A program made the translations under genes and the position numbers. From the NCBI GenBank assembly GCA_035582835.1, contig JAYKAV010002662.1, positions 3,242,992-3,306,991 on the forward strand: a stretch of DNA of 64,000 bases. Reading direction: 5' to 3'. Origin of the DNA: Phoebastria nigripes (lineage: Eukaryota; Chordata; Aves; Procellariiformes; Diomedeidae). The notes beneath the pieces are model-generated. The model was not told the origin of the DNA and made no database searches. It worked only from the letters and a program-made list of their open reading frames with translations. Numbering within the stretch: position 1 is the stretch's first letter; every line of letters starts with the position of its first letter. This document shows, in pieces, positions 14,101 through 29,100 of the stretch.

Positions 14101-17100
14101 AAAAGTATTTCCCTTTTAAGAAGATACACCTCTCTAGTGATTTAAGTATATTCAAATGATTAAAAAGCTAATAGAATATTAAATCTGAATAGGAAATATT
14201 CGGTCTTGCAAAACAAAGTGAATTGTATATGATTCATGAACCATATTGTGAAGAATTAAATTGGAAATTTAATCCAGGTTTTATTGTAGATCAGAAACAT
14301 TTGAATTCTTGGTCAGATAAACTTGATTAAAAACACACACTTCCACAAGACTACGAACAAATAAATTACATCAAAGAGATGCATTAATTATATTTTGGCT
14401 TTTAATTAATGCCTATTACCACACAACACTGAAGAGAAAGTTCTATTCAGTTCATTTACATCAGAACCACGGCAATAATTATGTACTGTGACAGAAACAG
14501 GAAGTTTTAACTCTCCATCATATTCTTGAGTCCTCGAAATTGAACAACACAGCTGCAAGTAAATTATAACAAAAGGAAACCCAATGTCAGCAAGGGTCAG
14601 GAGATCTCACTAAATTACCACTGACTGTGTTTAGCTGCTTAACGCTTTATGAAATCTACTGCAATCGCAAATGCACAAACCTGGATTTGCATTTTAATAT
14701 TTAATGTAATTTTAGGGTTGTGAACAAAATTTATTCTGTTCAAAATATAGCTCCCCTCATAAAAAAACCATAAAAACCATAACAAAAACTAATCCTTGGA
14801 AAAGACCCCTTTTGATCTTTTTTTTTTCAACATCTACCACTACAACAACATACTTAGTGGTACCATGTAATTGAAGGCAGCAAAAAAGCCGTAATACCCA
14901 AGAATGAACATACATCCAAACCCATCACGGGTGCTTTGCATTTTTCAGTGTCATTTTAGAAGATCTCTTAAAACACCTAGAAATACGTAGTGAGCTGAAT
15001 AACAGTGATCACCAATATCTTCATGATGAAAATTAAATACCTCTAATCATAGTATTTTCCATGGAACACATTCTAAAATAATACTTATGATAAAACAAAA
15101 ACAGTAGAAGGTTATTATTTTCTATTCAATACTATTCTACAGATCATTCTCACCTCTCTACCTACCAGTCTTACAATGCCACATATGTTGTAATGCCCTC
15201 CATTTACTGGCTTCGTATTATGCTTTCCAGTACACAGTGCTGTTGCAAAAGTAACTATTTCAAATTTGTTCAATTCAGATACATAGACTATACCCAATAC
15301 CATTTAAAGTATATCTCCACAGAAAAAAATACCCATTTTCCTTGTGAAGATTTATTTCAAACTAGATATGTGTCAGATTAGTCATTAATAAACTTACATG
15401 ATAATTTCTTTTAAGACTACTACTTCAGAAAAAAGAAATATGAAAAAGATCAAAGAGAGGTCCTGCCCCCGGCNTAAATTTGCAGTTTGTAGGCAAGGGT
15501 GGAGAATCTGCATATTCCATGGAGAAGACACTGTACAGACAGAACTCTGAGGACAACACTGTAAAAACTTTATCATGCTGGCAGCTACTACCAAGTATCT
15601 CTGATCTACGAACAACTAAATTTTGGATATATGTAAAAACCAATTTGGCTCCATTATGGAGTAGGATAACAGAAACAGAAAAGAGACAGGCCATGGACCA
15701 AAACCCATGGGAAGTCAGTGAGAGGCTAAGCCTGGCAGATAGAGGGTCCTCTCACGGGGCTGGATGCAGATTTAAAGCTTACCTGTAGCTGAAGGTATGG
15801 ATAATACGCTATCCTAACAAACACTGTTAGTCGAAGTGCACCTTACTGATAGGAGTTCTTATGCTGACACAGAAAAAACACGTTGTCCAAAGTGGAATAA
15901 GCTTGTACCAGCAAAAGCAATTCTTATCAGTATAACTGTACCTACATACTGATTTATACATAGCTCCCCTTTTGTTTAGAAGATGGATTTTCTCCTGTTG
16001 CTTCTAACCAAAGTAGTGATGCCTGCAAAAATGCTACGGGGGAGAGGGGTGGTGATGACAGCAACATTGATAGTGCAGTCCTGGAAAGGACTCATGAAGC
16101 CTTTTTAAGCAGAATATTGTCTTCATGGTTTGTGAGATGGGTTTTAGTCCTGTCAAAATAGGAGTGATTTAGTGGTGTTGCACACACATCACTAAAGCCT
16201 ATCACAAATGCAAACTACTAAGATCCAATACAGGAAATCACTCCAGATTATGCATAACTTTGTATTCAATAGCGAAACTGAGTAACTATTCAAATATATT
16301 TTATTAGCAATTGTATTAATAGACTCTGAAGACAGGGATAATCATTCATCCTACTGCCCAGCACAATACAATAAATTTAATGAAAACAAATCCAAATCAG
16401 AAACTATTCCTTTACATGGATTCTCCTGACGCCAGTGAAGCATGTCTCTAACAAAATTGAGGAGCAATGTATTCAGGATACAGAGAATTTTTTTTCCTTT
16501 TCTTCTTCCTATGAAGTTCCATAAACCCATTGCAATGGATTTTATTATTTTTTTTAAAACAGGAAGAGGACATTCCAACAAGGTAAACTACGTATTAAAA
16601 GATTTAAATCTTCTAAGAGAAAGTGAAGAATATTGCCATCTGTGGAAATTGGCTAACGTTGGCTTGTCTTCAGGGTCCATGGAGTAATCAGACTCTTTAT
16701 GAAGTATCTATCTTAAACCTGTGCAGTCCTGGACAGACAACTAGTTCTGCAATGACAGTGCAACAAAAGAAAGCAGCTGTGGAGCCAATGTTAGCTTCAC
16801 CAAGTATAGGAGCCACAACCTCTGTAATCAATAAAAATAACCCAATCCTATTTGTGTAATTTTTCTCTTATTTCACTGCCCTCTAAGACATGTTGCTAAG
16901 AGCTCATCCAGCTGCAAGGTAACATTTGTATCACATAACCTAGGTCCTGACACAAAGGGACGCAACAGCATTATGTATTATTTTTTAAACAGAAAGAAGC
17001 AGACCTCAAACCTATAAAATTAACCTGCTTTTGAGAAGGCAAAATTCCTCTTTAGTGACACCCAGAGAAGAACCAGACATGACCTGGTTTATTCCAAACT

Positions 17101-20100
17101 GCTATACATATAACTTCATAGAGGCATTTTTACCTCCAGAATTGTTTTCCCCACTTTTTACTTGTTTTGGATCAATGTGACCATCTTTGGACAGACAAGC
17201 ACTGAAACCTGTGTTAGGTTAAAATGTTTTAAATTAAGTTTATGTCCCTTCTTCAGCGGTGAGGCCACACTTGGCATGGAAAATAAGATGGAATGGCAGA
17301 AAGCAGCACTCTTCTCAGCTGCCAGCACCTGCCCAATATGATGCTCTCCCTAAGCCAGAATTGGGAGAAAACATTCATTTTGAAGTGTCCGTAGAGTATG
17401 ACACAAAGAAACAAAAGGTCTTAATTCTTTGGTTTTACACCTGGTGAAAACCTGCTTACTTGCCTTCAAAGCTGCCCCAAAGAATTGTCATGTAACAGGA
17501 AACCAAACCAGACGCGGGCACACATAAGTGTCTGGACAGCACTGACGGCAGGCAAGAGAGAGCATTGGAAGATTACAGTTACAGCTATGAGGCTTCTTCT
17601 TTCTTTTGCCAATTTGTGAATCAGTTTCTAAAATCATACATAATGAGCTGATTATAGAGAAAGTCATATATAGGGCTGCTGGCACAAATATCAGAAAAAT
17701 GTACCATTTTTTTTCCAGAGAACTGGAACAAATATTAACAAAAAATCACAAGTGCACTTTTTAAGATGACATAAATTGAGCACAATTAGATAAAAACACA
17801 AGGTGTTCTTTGACAATCAAATATATTCAGAGGTTTCTGCTCCTATCCACAACTCTCAATTTGGAAAAGTACAAAATTCTTTTAAAAAGTGAATGTTTAC
17901 AGCAAAAATAGTAATTAAAAAAAANCCCAAAACCAAACCTAAACCAATTTCTGTACGCAATCCAAAGGCTAAAACATTTAAACACATGCCTTACCCACTG
18001 TGGATTTGCCTGATTACATCTTGCTCAAAAGGAAAGCACCTACCTGTAACTGGACATTTCTAAATCTCTTATTTATAGTCTACAGACCGCCATTCAACAG
18101 GTTTCAGTCCCTCAGCAAAGGCCCAAAGTAGGAAGTTAACATGGCAAACTTACAGCACCGGAGATAATTTTGTCACTGTTTAAGGCATATACATATTTCT
18201 GCAAATACGATATATACCTTACTGCACAGTGACCTAGAAAAACCTAACTGCAGCAAAATAAACACAGAATTCCTAAACTCAGTGGAAACAGAAGTAAGGT
18301 CCTAATAATAAAGTTGGTTTTAGAAGACATCTATTATATACAAGCTTTTTCTCTTTTTTCAAAATACACGTTATCTACAGGTATGAGACTTGCATCCTTC
18401 ATGTCCAACATGGAAAATCAGATGAACAAAAGTAAAAACTAACTGATGAATAGTCTGAAAAAGATCCCCAAGCCCAAACCCCTACCAGCTAGTTAAGCTG
18501 AATTTAGACTACTGGTGGGAGGTGAGGAAAACAGTGCCTGTTTTTCACTATCAAGTGTCCACAGGGTATTCATTTTTTTCCAGTCTTTACTCAAGACAAC
18601 TTTTCACTGACTTCCACGAGGTGCCGATCTGCGCTAAAACTGAATAATCAATGGAAAGTAAGAAAGTGTACTGGGACTTAAAACAAAGTATGCCCATGCT
18701 TTTCTTACCAGAAAATTGCTANTCGCTTCACAAAAGTTCCATCTTAATAGGTGTTTAAAGTGCAAGACAAAGATAACTGAAATCAAAAGAAACCTTCACA
18801 GACTTCCAACATACTTTTACAAGACAGATCATGAATTTTACAAGTAACTTGGTCCAGTTCTACAACAGGTACTGCTAAACTGCTAAGTACCTTTTTATTT
18901 TAAAATATAATTTGCCAACTGTTGAACAGATTATATTGATTTAGCATCACAGCTAGGATTTTGTGTTACACAAAACCGTAATTCTAAACTTCTAAACCGT
19001 AATTCAACTCAGTTTTATGTGCATTACTCACACCNCATATTAAGAGGTTAATGTCTATGTACACAGAATATAGAAACTGCTACTTTTACAGCTGATTTTT
19101 TTTGTTTTTTAAGACACGTATCTATTCTGCTACAGTCATTTACAGCTGGAGTCAGCCTTTGTGTTTTCCTCAACGGGTTCTCTGGCTGTTAACTAATTTT
19201 ATTACCAGTATCGTGATGCTGGTTCCAATGCAGAGCAGGGGCCAATTGCACAGAAAAACAAATACAACTCTTACTGGAACATGAAAGAAGGCAAATAAAC
19301 TTCCCCAACAGAAAACCTGAGTTCATTTTAGACTGCCTAAAANCCCCCCCCTTTTCAATTTGCATGATAAACTGAGAAAAGAAATTTGATTTTTAAGACA
19401 GTACAGAGGATTAAGAAAAATTATTTTTATACATGCTTATATATGAGGGTAAAAAAAACCCCAGAGAGACTCTAAAATCTTCCAAATTTAATTTCTCATA
19501 TTATGTTTGATGCCTTTATTATATACTTTTAACCCTTTCAGAATACTATCTTACACCTTTTCTTAAGAACCAAGAATTTTGAACCCTTAGGTAACATGTA
19601 AAAATGGAAAGAATTGTGCAATATATAAAAAGCTTTTTTAACGCTAAGTTCAGAAAAGCATGAAATCATAAACCTAGAAGTCCCAAAGACTAAAAATAGT
19701 ATTGAGAACAGAAATGAAACATTAATTTGTCACACTGACATACTTCTTGTGTAGAATTTTGCAAACACAAAATAAATCCTACAGATTGATGAACCATTTT
19801 CCCCACACTANGCGACTTGAGTAGAGAGCAAGATGTTGCAGATGGCAACAGACTTGAGGATTCTTTTCACTTATCAAATTTAAATCTAGTCAAACCACAA
19901 TGATCTGTACCAGACAGTTCTTACATGGTATTTGCTAATGTAACAAAACCATCAAATTATTTGCAACACCNTTAAAAATGTCGATCAAGACAATATCTGG
20001 CAGCATGACAGAAACAGGAGTTGTTGCAGGTTTTACTATAAAGCCAGTTTAAGAAATGTTAACACACTTGAAAGTACTAGCCAAAATAAATGCATATATG

Positions 20101-23100
20101 AGAAAAAGATTAACAGGTAAGTTAAAAGGCACAGCATTATGTGTACCTGCATTTGTAGCATATGTATTAAAAATATAACAAATTTTCTTTTATTTTGCTC
20201 TAAGCATGAGCTGAAAGAAACTTTAATTCTCACTTGAGAACCTTTATGATGTCTGATCTTTCAATTATTTAACATGAAATTACTTTCTGGAAGAAATAAA
20301 CTATACAATCACTTAGGAGAATAAATGCATACTACGTTCTAAAAAATAGGTGAATTTAATGCATCATACTGAAATTTGAACTATGTGCTTCATAAATGTG
20401 TAATGAAACATTCTACATGCTTACCTGTCGTGATCTGGGTCTTCCAGGAGAAAACTTGCGTTTGGTGATGGCTGGTTTTCCCATGCCAATTTTTGGAGTG
20501 ACTGATATGTAAGTCGTTGGGAGAGCACTTCCAGCAGTGGAAGGCAATGCTGGGGGCTGACTCTGCTGTACATCTCGTGCAGAATGCAAGTCTAATGAAA
20601 CATCTGGCGAGGAAGACACATTTGTCTTGTTTATATTAACTGATGGGGGAAGTAAGGGGTAAGTCTCAGCTGGTGATTTTATGGGTTTGTCTCCAACCGG
20701 TGAACTATTTGCAACACCTTCATTTGCAGAAGTAGTTTCTACTTCCAGAAGAGCTGGTGTTTCTGACTTTCCATGGGTTTCTCCTTTTTCTACATCTTTT
20801 TGCACTTTTATTATTTCCAGTTGTTGTTCTACAGAGATACAAGCATCTCCTTTACTTTCAGTCTCCTGTATTTCTGGCGTCACAGTTATGGTCTCAGGTA
20901 CTGAAGACAGAGACCGAGAGTCTACTGTGGATACTTCTGATACCTCCACACTACCTTGTGGCAGCTGCATCTCTTCCACTTGTTTGTCTAACTCCTGTTG
21001 TATTACAGCTTGAACACCTTCCATCACTTCCATCATTTTCTCAGTCTCACTGTCACCAGATGCTGGTGTCTTTTTAGGAGACATTTCCATTTCAGCTGAA
21101 TTAATTTCAACAGAGACTTCCGTTTCCAGTTCTGTGGTCTTTTCTTCTGGTGATATGCCTGTAACTAAGTACAACCATATTAAAGGCTCAGTGCAAAAAA
21201 GAAAAACTTACACAGGTNTACTGGTCAACCAGTATACTTGGTACACATCAAGTACACCAAGTGCATACCACTTTACTTAAGTGAATTTAATACCTAGNTT
21301 AAAATATACTTCATAAATATCTTTCTTTGTACCTATGTTCATAGTAGTCTATGTTTTTAGTATATATTCCTACTGTTTGATCATTATTTTTCTTCCCTGG
21401 AAACACAGCAGAGTAAATCACAAGAAAGTAGACCCAAGATTAATTTCTGAGGAATCCGAACACACATTTCCAGGTAGGCANCTAAAAGTAGCTTCTCCTT
21501 TTTCATTTCTGCATATTGAAGATGTATGCTAGCATAAATTAATGTATTTTAAGCAACTGTCCCAACACTTCCAAAAAGCAGACAGCTAAGAAGAACAGGA
21601 CAAGTACAAATAAAAACCATTTCCCTCCTAGCGCTCTTTCAGACTTTAGGAAATCACCTGAAATGAAAACAGTTGATGCTGTTTTTTAATTTACTAATGT
21701 TGCATGGATTTCTTTCAAAAATATTTGTCTGGCCTTCCCTTGAACCAAATTAAGCACCTTTCATCCACAACTTTCTTCATGAAGGAGTTCCAGAGTCTTG
21801 TATCCATTCCAAGGAGAACCACATTCTTTGCTCTGAATTTGGCTTTTCGTATCTTTTTCTGACAGACCCTGAGTATCTTACAGGCCACTTACTTTCTACT
21901 ACACTTGCATTCTTCTTAAATTCACACTGCTACAACCTCCTCAGCCACTACAGTTCAAAGCCTAGCATTTTATTATGAATGTGTCTTCACTGGTAGTTTT
22001 AAATCATGGCCCTTATACCACAGGCTGTGATGCATAACAGAGTGATCACAGCTAATCTGCAAGATATTTTTTTGCTTTGGCTTTAAATGTAGGTTTCTTG
22101 ATTGCCCTTAGAGCAACCATCCTCCAACACTGGCTGGAGGTGGATGGGACATACTGGAAAGTTCTTCGCCATTGATATCGGTCACTAATACATTTAGAGG
22201 ACTTGACCCAGAAACCATTCTATTTGTATCCTTTTCTTTGGCTGGTACTTCATGTGTGATTGACAAGATGCATTAATTCCCAGAACATAAATGATCAGCT
22301 ACTGCAGCACACCCTGTCTGGATGAGTACATTTGTTTATTAAACAAATTATCTTTTATTTACAAAGGGAAAAAAGAAAAGAAGAAATCCTTAACCAAAGA
22401 TACTTGTGGAGTTACAACCACAAAGCACATAAACTGGAAAGAAGTTCTACTGTGTGCCTCAAAATACACCGGGGGAAATTTATCCAATCCAGTTATTTGC
22501 AGCTACAAACAAGAAAGACTTGAAGAGAAAGTGTGAGCGACTATATTTAAATAGCAACAAATAGTGGTTTTTACTATAAACGTCCAGCGTAAAAAAGCAT
22601 TTAACTGTATTTCCAGCTTCTGGAGAAAGCCAGTCCCACCAAACAAGTAAAACAATTTTCTCCTACACAAATATTCTGAAGACTATCTTTGCCTTCAATA
22701 AAATACTTCTTCAGCAAAAAAGTTAATACTCTTGCTTGAGAGTTCAAATAGTAGAACTGATGCAATTTGTCTCCTACTGCTTTCCAGGCACTTTTTCATC
22801 TTGAATTTATAAAGTACCTCAAACCTTACTGAATGGAAGAGGGTTCTGAAGGGTTCAGTACTGGCATTTTCTCAGACTGCAAAACTCTTTCTTACCGTCT
22901 GTGACACATCCAACAGCTGATTCTTGACCAGGGCCATCACCAGTAATGGGTTGTTCCTGAAATGTTGCATCCTCTCCACCACTTTCCATTTCCATTTCAT
23001 CTGTACAAGCTTAAGGAGAGGCAAAGAAGTTATCAATATTGATATGATGTTTATTCTATTATTTTGGCATCAGTAGTTGCTGTCGCTGTTTAACCTTTTG

Positions 23101-26100
23101 GCAAAAGAGAACGATATTTAACAATATGATAGGAATTAGGACAAATCAGGTTAACGAGAAGGTTAGGGAGGCTATACAGTACTCCTAAAAGATTAAGAGC
23201 CTTTTTCTCATTAACACTGACACTACTTCATACCTTTCAGACAGTGGAAAATGTCTGTAAAGCGATTATATACACCTAATTGTGAAAATTTAATTTACGC
23301 ATAGTCACAGAATTCTGCATTACCTGAGCAATACAAAAGGTCTTCTCTCAAATTCCAGTCTGCTAAATTCAACAGAACTTGTAGCATGAAGGCTTCAAAT
23401 TTTTATACAAATACTGCAGTGGCTTACGGCATAGATATGAGGTTCCATCTACTATCAGCACTTGGAATATTGATTTTCAACCTACCTATTCAACAACATG
23501 AAAACTAAATTTTGCCACTTTAGAACTAGGATACCTTAATCTGTGAGTTCCCCATATTAAATAAAGGAATTTGCATGGAAAAGGCGCTACTGAGCACTTC
23601 TTTGGCTCACAGTATCGTTATAGAGCACAGAAACAGGAAATTCTTACTTTTTTCCTCGTGTAAAAGCTTTTTCAGTTAAGGAAATTCATTAAAATGCACT
23701 AGACAAAGTAGGAGCAGGAAAAACAAAGTATATAGTAAGTGTTAACTCAAAAGGAACTGATCCTCCATGGATGTTAGCACAAAAAAAGTCAAACGAATAT
23801 AGCTTTCTGTTCAGGAAAGTCTCTTTGAAGTTCAAAAAGCCAGGAACTATTAGATGATGCTACTCTTAGCACCTAAAAACTGCTCTCAGAGTCTGCCAAC
23901 TTTAAAGTGATATTTTAACTTTGAGGAAATGATCATTTAGATTGGCTCCAAATCTGATTTTAATGTACAAAAATGCTCTCCTGGGTATAGAACACTGCAT
24001 GACTGTACTGATGTAATAGCTCCAGATTACTCCTAGTAGTTGAGATGACAGTCCTGTTCCTCCTTGGGGAGAAGAGTATGCTTGCCAATGCTGCTACTAG
24101 CTAGAAATCCTAACAGAAGCATTACTTAAAACTTTAGCCTTTCAAATAAACCTGTTACTTATTCAAAAGGGTCTTCAGTAGAAGACTGGGAGTTTTTCCA
24201 GTGTAAGTTTTGGATATTACTTGGACATCTTCCTAAATGTTCTAAATACACTGCCTGAGAGTCCAACAGCCTCCACTAACCTTTCAGAATGGAAGTGATC
24301 TTCCAAGGTTGAAGATTTTTCCTAATTCAGTGCACATGTTCACTGAAAGAGTTCTTCTGCTCATTTACATACATTTACCTACTGCCACTGCCCTTCCTCC
24401 AGGATCATCTTTTTCATCATTTCTTTACTGCTCATGAAAGGTATGCACTTACGTGTACAGGCTAACATCAAAGATAATGACTTGTTTACACAAAGCATCA
24501 GTTTGAACACACAAAAATCAGAGTTTAGTTGTAGTCCAATATTTCCCCTTTCCAGTCAAAAATTATTGGGCTTTTGAGAACACAGATACTTATGCAACTG
24601 AGCTACCTATTTCTTTTAACAAAAGATCAATGCACAAGCATTGCTGTTTAGGCATCAGAAATGCACATGGCAGTGGTGGTGCAGCTCACAGAATCACAGA
24701 GTATCTCAAGTTGGAAGGGACCCATAAGGATCATCGAGTCCAACTCCCTACTCCTCGCAGGACTACCTAAAACTAAATCATATGACTAAGAGCATCACCC
24801 AGATGCTCCTTGTACTCTGACAGGCTTGGTGCCNTGACACTAACCTGGGGAACCTGCTCCAGTGACCAACCACCCTCTCAGTGAAGAACCTTTTCCTAAT
24901 GTCCAATCTGAACTTTCCCTGACGCAGCTTCATTCCACTTCCTCGCGTCGTATCACTGGTCACCAGAAAGAAATCAGCAGCTCCCCCCCTCCACTGCCTG
25001 CCTTGAGGAAGTTGTAGACTGCAATGAGGTCACCCCACAGCCTTCTCTTCTCCAAGCTGAACAAGCCAAGTGACCTCAGCTGCTCCTCATAAGTCTTGCC
25101 CTCGAGACCTTTCACCATCCTGGTCACCCTCCTCTAGACACACTCTAATAGTTTGATGTCCTTCTTATATTGAGGCACCCAAAACTGCACAGAGTACTCG
25201 AGGTGGGGCCGCATCAGAGCGGCATAGAGTGGGACAATCACCTCCCTCTGTTAGATTTTACCTTGCTTCCAAATTTAATCACAACTGTACTTCTCTTAGG
25301 AAATTCAGCCTGCATGAGAGTAGGTGCTATCCAACAGAGCGCATGGTGTGAAATACACAAAGGCATTCAGTTATGAGTTCATTACACAGGTCTTGTGGAT
25401 GACCCCCTGGACTCAGATCCACAGATCCAAGTTCTCTCTGTGCTTTCCTTACTGTTACTGAGTAATTTTTAAAAAAATACTTTATACTTTTCTGCAACGT
25501 CCCTTTCCACCTTTTGCTTGCTTTGTCCATTTAGACATGAATCTCTCAGAAACAAGATGACTCATCATATACTGTTTTGAAAAAGGACACCTTTTCAGAT
25601 TAAAAGCTGTTTCGTTAAATATACCTGTCCCTTGAACACAGTCCAGCTTTCACTGCTGTGTCCTGCCTGGACACAGTGAGGAGAATGGGCACTATGAGAC
25701 TGACAAGTAGCAAGAGGGTAACAGGAAAGCTGGATGTCTCTAGGAACATCTACCAGAAGCTGGCTTGTGCCTGGTAGTTAGGCACAAATGAATACAACAG
25801 TTAGGCTGCCAAATGAATACATTTATGAATTGTACCACATCCAAAAAATATTAGAGAAGTTTACAGCTACAGGCTGGGAAGCTGGAGCTGGAAGGTTGAG
25901 AGGCACCATTAAGGTGCTTACTTGCCCATGTCTCTAATACAGGATCCTGAAGACAGAAAGCATATTGAGAAGACAGCTCACCCATGGATTGCTTGAGAAG
26001 CTGCTGCTAAATAAAGGAATAGATGAACTCCACAGAGTAGAATATGAGTAGCTGGTTCACAAAAGACTTAGTGAGACAGCTGCAGATATTTATATTTGAT

Positions 26101-29100
26101 GTTAGCATTTTGGAAATATAAAGATTATGTTTGATTACCTGTCACACTGTCAGGTTCAGGAATGAGTTCAGAAGTGTCCATTACATCACATGACTGAGTC
26201 TGATCCCCTTCTCCTTGTTTACAAAGAGTGCAGATGTAGTCTTTCAACTGAGACTCCAATTCACTACCTGGAGATCTGTCACATTCTATGTGAATCCACC
26301 TGGGGAGATTAATTTAGCGTGGCTATGATTTTAATAATAAAAATATAAAGTATCCTAGTAAAAAAATCAATTGAAAAATAGCACTGTTTTCCATTCCTAT
26401 GGGGAAATAAAAGATTGCAACCAATGCTTTATTACGGAGAATTTTAGAGAAATAAGCAGGATACGTCAGTATGTCAAGCAGTGAACAAATTTAAACACGA
26501 AGACCTAAACTGTCACTAAAGCCAATTGGACACCACAACATGTATAGCAAAATCACGACGTTGCACAGCAAGATACAATAGCACTGAATATGAAACACAG
26601 TCTACATTCTTAAAAATTTCCCAATAGTGCTTTTTTTTTTTTTTTTTAATTACTGGCATAGCAAAACACATAAAATTAAATAGAGAACACCTACTTGAAA
26701 ATTCAACAAAAATAGACCGTTGCAAACAACCCCGTTTATACAACAGTCTTTAAAAGTTAGGACGATGACTCTTCTAGTCTGCTTACTCACAAAATAGATG
26801 CAATGTAAGACGCAGCAGCAGCAGCACATATTTCTCCGTACACCTCAGGTAACTGCCAATTAATACTTATTTGCTAAGATTAAAATAAGACTACCTACTA
26901 TTGTTCATTGTATTTAGGGATGAAGGATCAAGATGTTGCACAACAAGATACTATAGCATTGTACATCAAACACAGTCTACACCCTTCACAGAAACGCATC
27001 AAGGTTGTACAGCTCACCATAAGCTTTATGCATTTTAGTACAATTTAACAAAAATTAGGATTCTTACCTTTTGCACATGTGACAATGCAACATATCTTTC
27101 TGGAAGTCTTGGAGGCACAGTTTTTCACAGAAAGGACAAGATAAGTTGTCTTGCTGTTGGTAACAACTGTCACATACCAAACAATTATGGTGCCACTGAC
27201 AACTTGTTCGTGTGCCACACTCAGCACATACTCTACAGTTCTAGAGATCACAAGAATTTAGTTGTTAATTATGACATTTCACAATGTGATAGAACTGCCA
27301 TTAACTGACATTTTCCTGTTTTGAATTAAATTAAATAAAGTTTCTGTCCTTGATAACACTAATAAATTATCNAGGATCTGATAAGCATGAAGAGCCTGTG
27401 CAACAGCAAGAAGAGTTTCCTTGCACTACTCCCTGACTTGAAAGGAGTATTTCTTATGAGANCAAACTTTTTTATTCCTAATCTCAGTCGTCTTATGACT
27501 GCCACAAACTGACTATGAAATTACATACATCTCATGTACAGGGACTTCCCTTGTTATGCTGAAATCGTATTTTTATTATTACTTACACTTACTCACAAAG
27601 TTACTGACAAAACAACAAATTCATCCTGCCCTCCTGAAATGCAAAGGAACCCTTGAGCTGCAGAACTGTCGTTCTGGTAAGCCAGAAGCAGTTAAATATA
27701 AAGAGCCTTCATAGTCTATAGATTACATATACTACTGCATAGGTTTCAGTTTACATTTTAGTTTACACTAGATCATGAGAGCAGCTGTCATTAAGTGAAG
27801 GTTATCCACCCCACCTGAATCCTACGCGTCTCTTTTCCCCTATGGGGGTTGATTTACTGTCGTACATAGGCCACTTCAGCCACATTGACAGCTAGCCTCA
27901 CAGAGCAGCTGTAGAACCACATGACTAAATACAAATGGGATTCCTTCAAGAAACTACAAGTTATGTCACACGGTAACAGCAGTCCACAATACACCTAGAA
28001 CAGCATAACGTGGATAACAAAATTTGGGCCCGTATAATGACAAGGAATTATTCTGAAACCTTTCAACTTACTTTACATTTCCAACCATTTGTTGGTACAG
28101 CATCCATAACTGGTTGTAGACAGAAAGTATGGTAGCCTTTGTCGCATGTATCGCACACCAGCATCTTGTTGTCTTCCCCAGAATGTCTAAGAAAAGTAAC
28201 AAGTGGTTAAAAAAGTTATTTAAACAAGCCATAACAAAAATCTACTTAATGAAAAGTCTAAACAGGAAGACACATAGCTGAGCACATGAAAATATATGAA
28301 TACCACTTACAAATAGCTCCAAAGATAAGGCCCTCAAGTTCACATTTAAGTATGAATTAAGACCACTATGCTTACTTTAACAAGTGCTGAGGCTGTGCAA
28401 CCATTCCGACTTCTAGAAATTGGCCCACTTTCATTTACACACGTGTAGGCAGATTTAATGGCCTTTCTGTACTGAAATCACTTCAAAATCTGAAATATGT
28501 ACTTTATTTCTTTCTGAAAAGAACGTGCAATTGTACTTGTTCCTACAAACAGTCTGACTGTATTTTTTCCGAAGAAGAAAATGAGCCATCACCTCTGACT
28601 ACCAACAATTATGTTTCGTTGTCTCAGTATTTGTCTGGTGTAACAATTCAATCATGGTCACTCATGTCACTTTTTTTCTTTGCTCAACCAAGCCATGTTT
28701 TTGTTTTCATAATGACTCATTAACTGCCTCTGAAAGGTATTACGAAATAGAAAAGACAGCCTAAAGCAGGGGACCTACCTAGTATGTGGTACACGCACAG
28801 CTGGAACATCAGCTGAGTAAGAGCACAGGTTCCCAGACTGTAAAGGCACTACATTAAACTAATTTGTTAATTTGGTAAATTTGAGAAAAATCCTCCTGTA
28901 TAAAAGGAGGAAAAGACCAGACGGTTTTGCTGCTCTCCAGAACCTGCCAAGATAATGGTAACTCTGGGGGTATAATGTGCAGGAGTTCCAGCTCAGCTCT
29001 TTTAGAACAAAGTTCCCAACACACGGGTTGTTCAGCTACTTAATATAATATCGTAACAGATATATCTTGGCAAATAATCTATACCTTTTGGAAAAAAGAA

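Larger units (their letters stand above)
11020..20424 (-). other. KMT2C: KMT2C intron 14 (9.4 kb)
   Basis: This intron contains the assembly gap, the poly-A tract and the repeat fragments listed above. Scattered single Ns occur. I see no additional exon: no stretch looks like KMT2C in a phase-0 frame. Confidence 0.8.
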
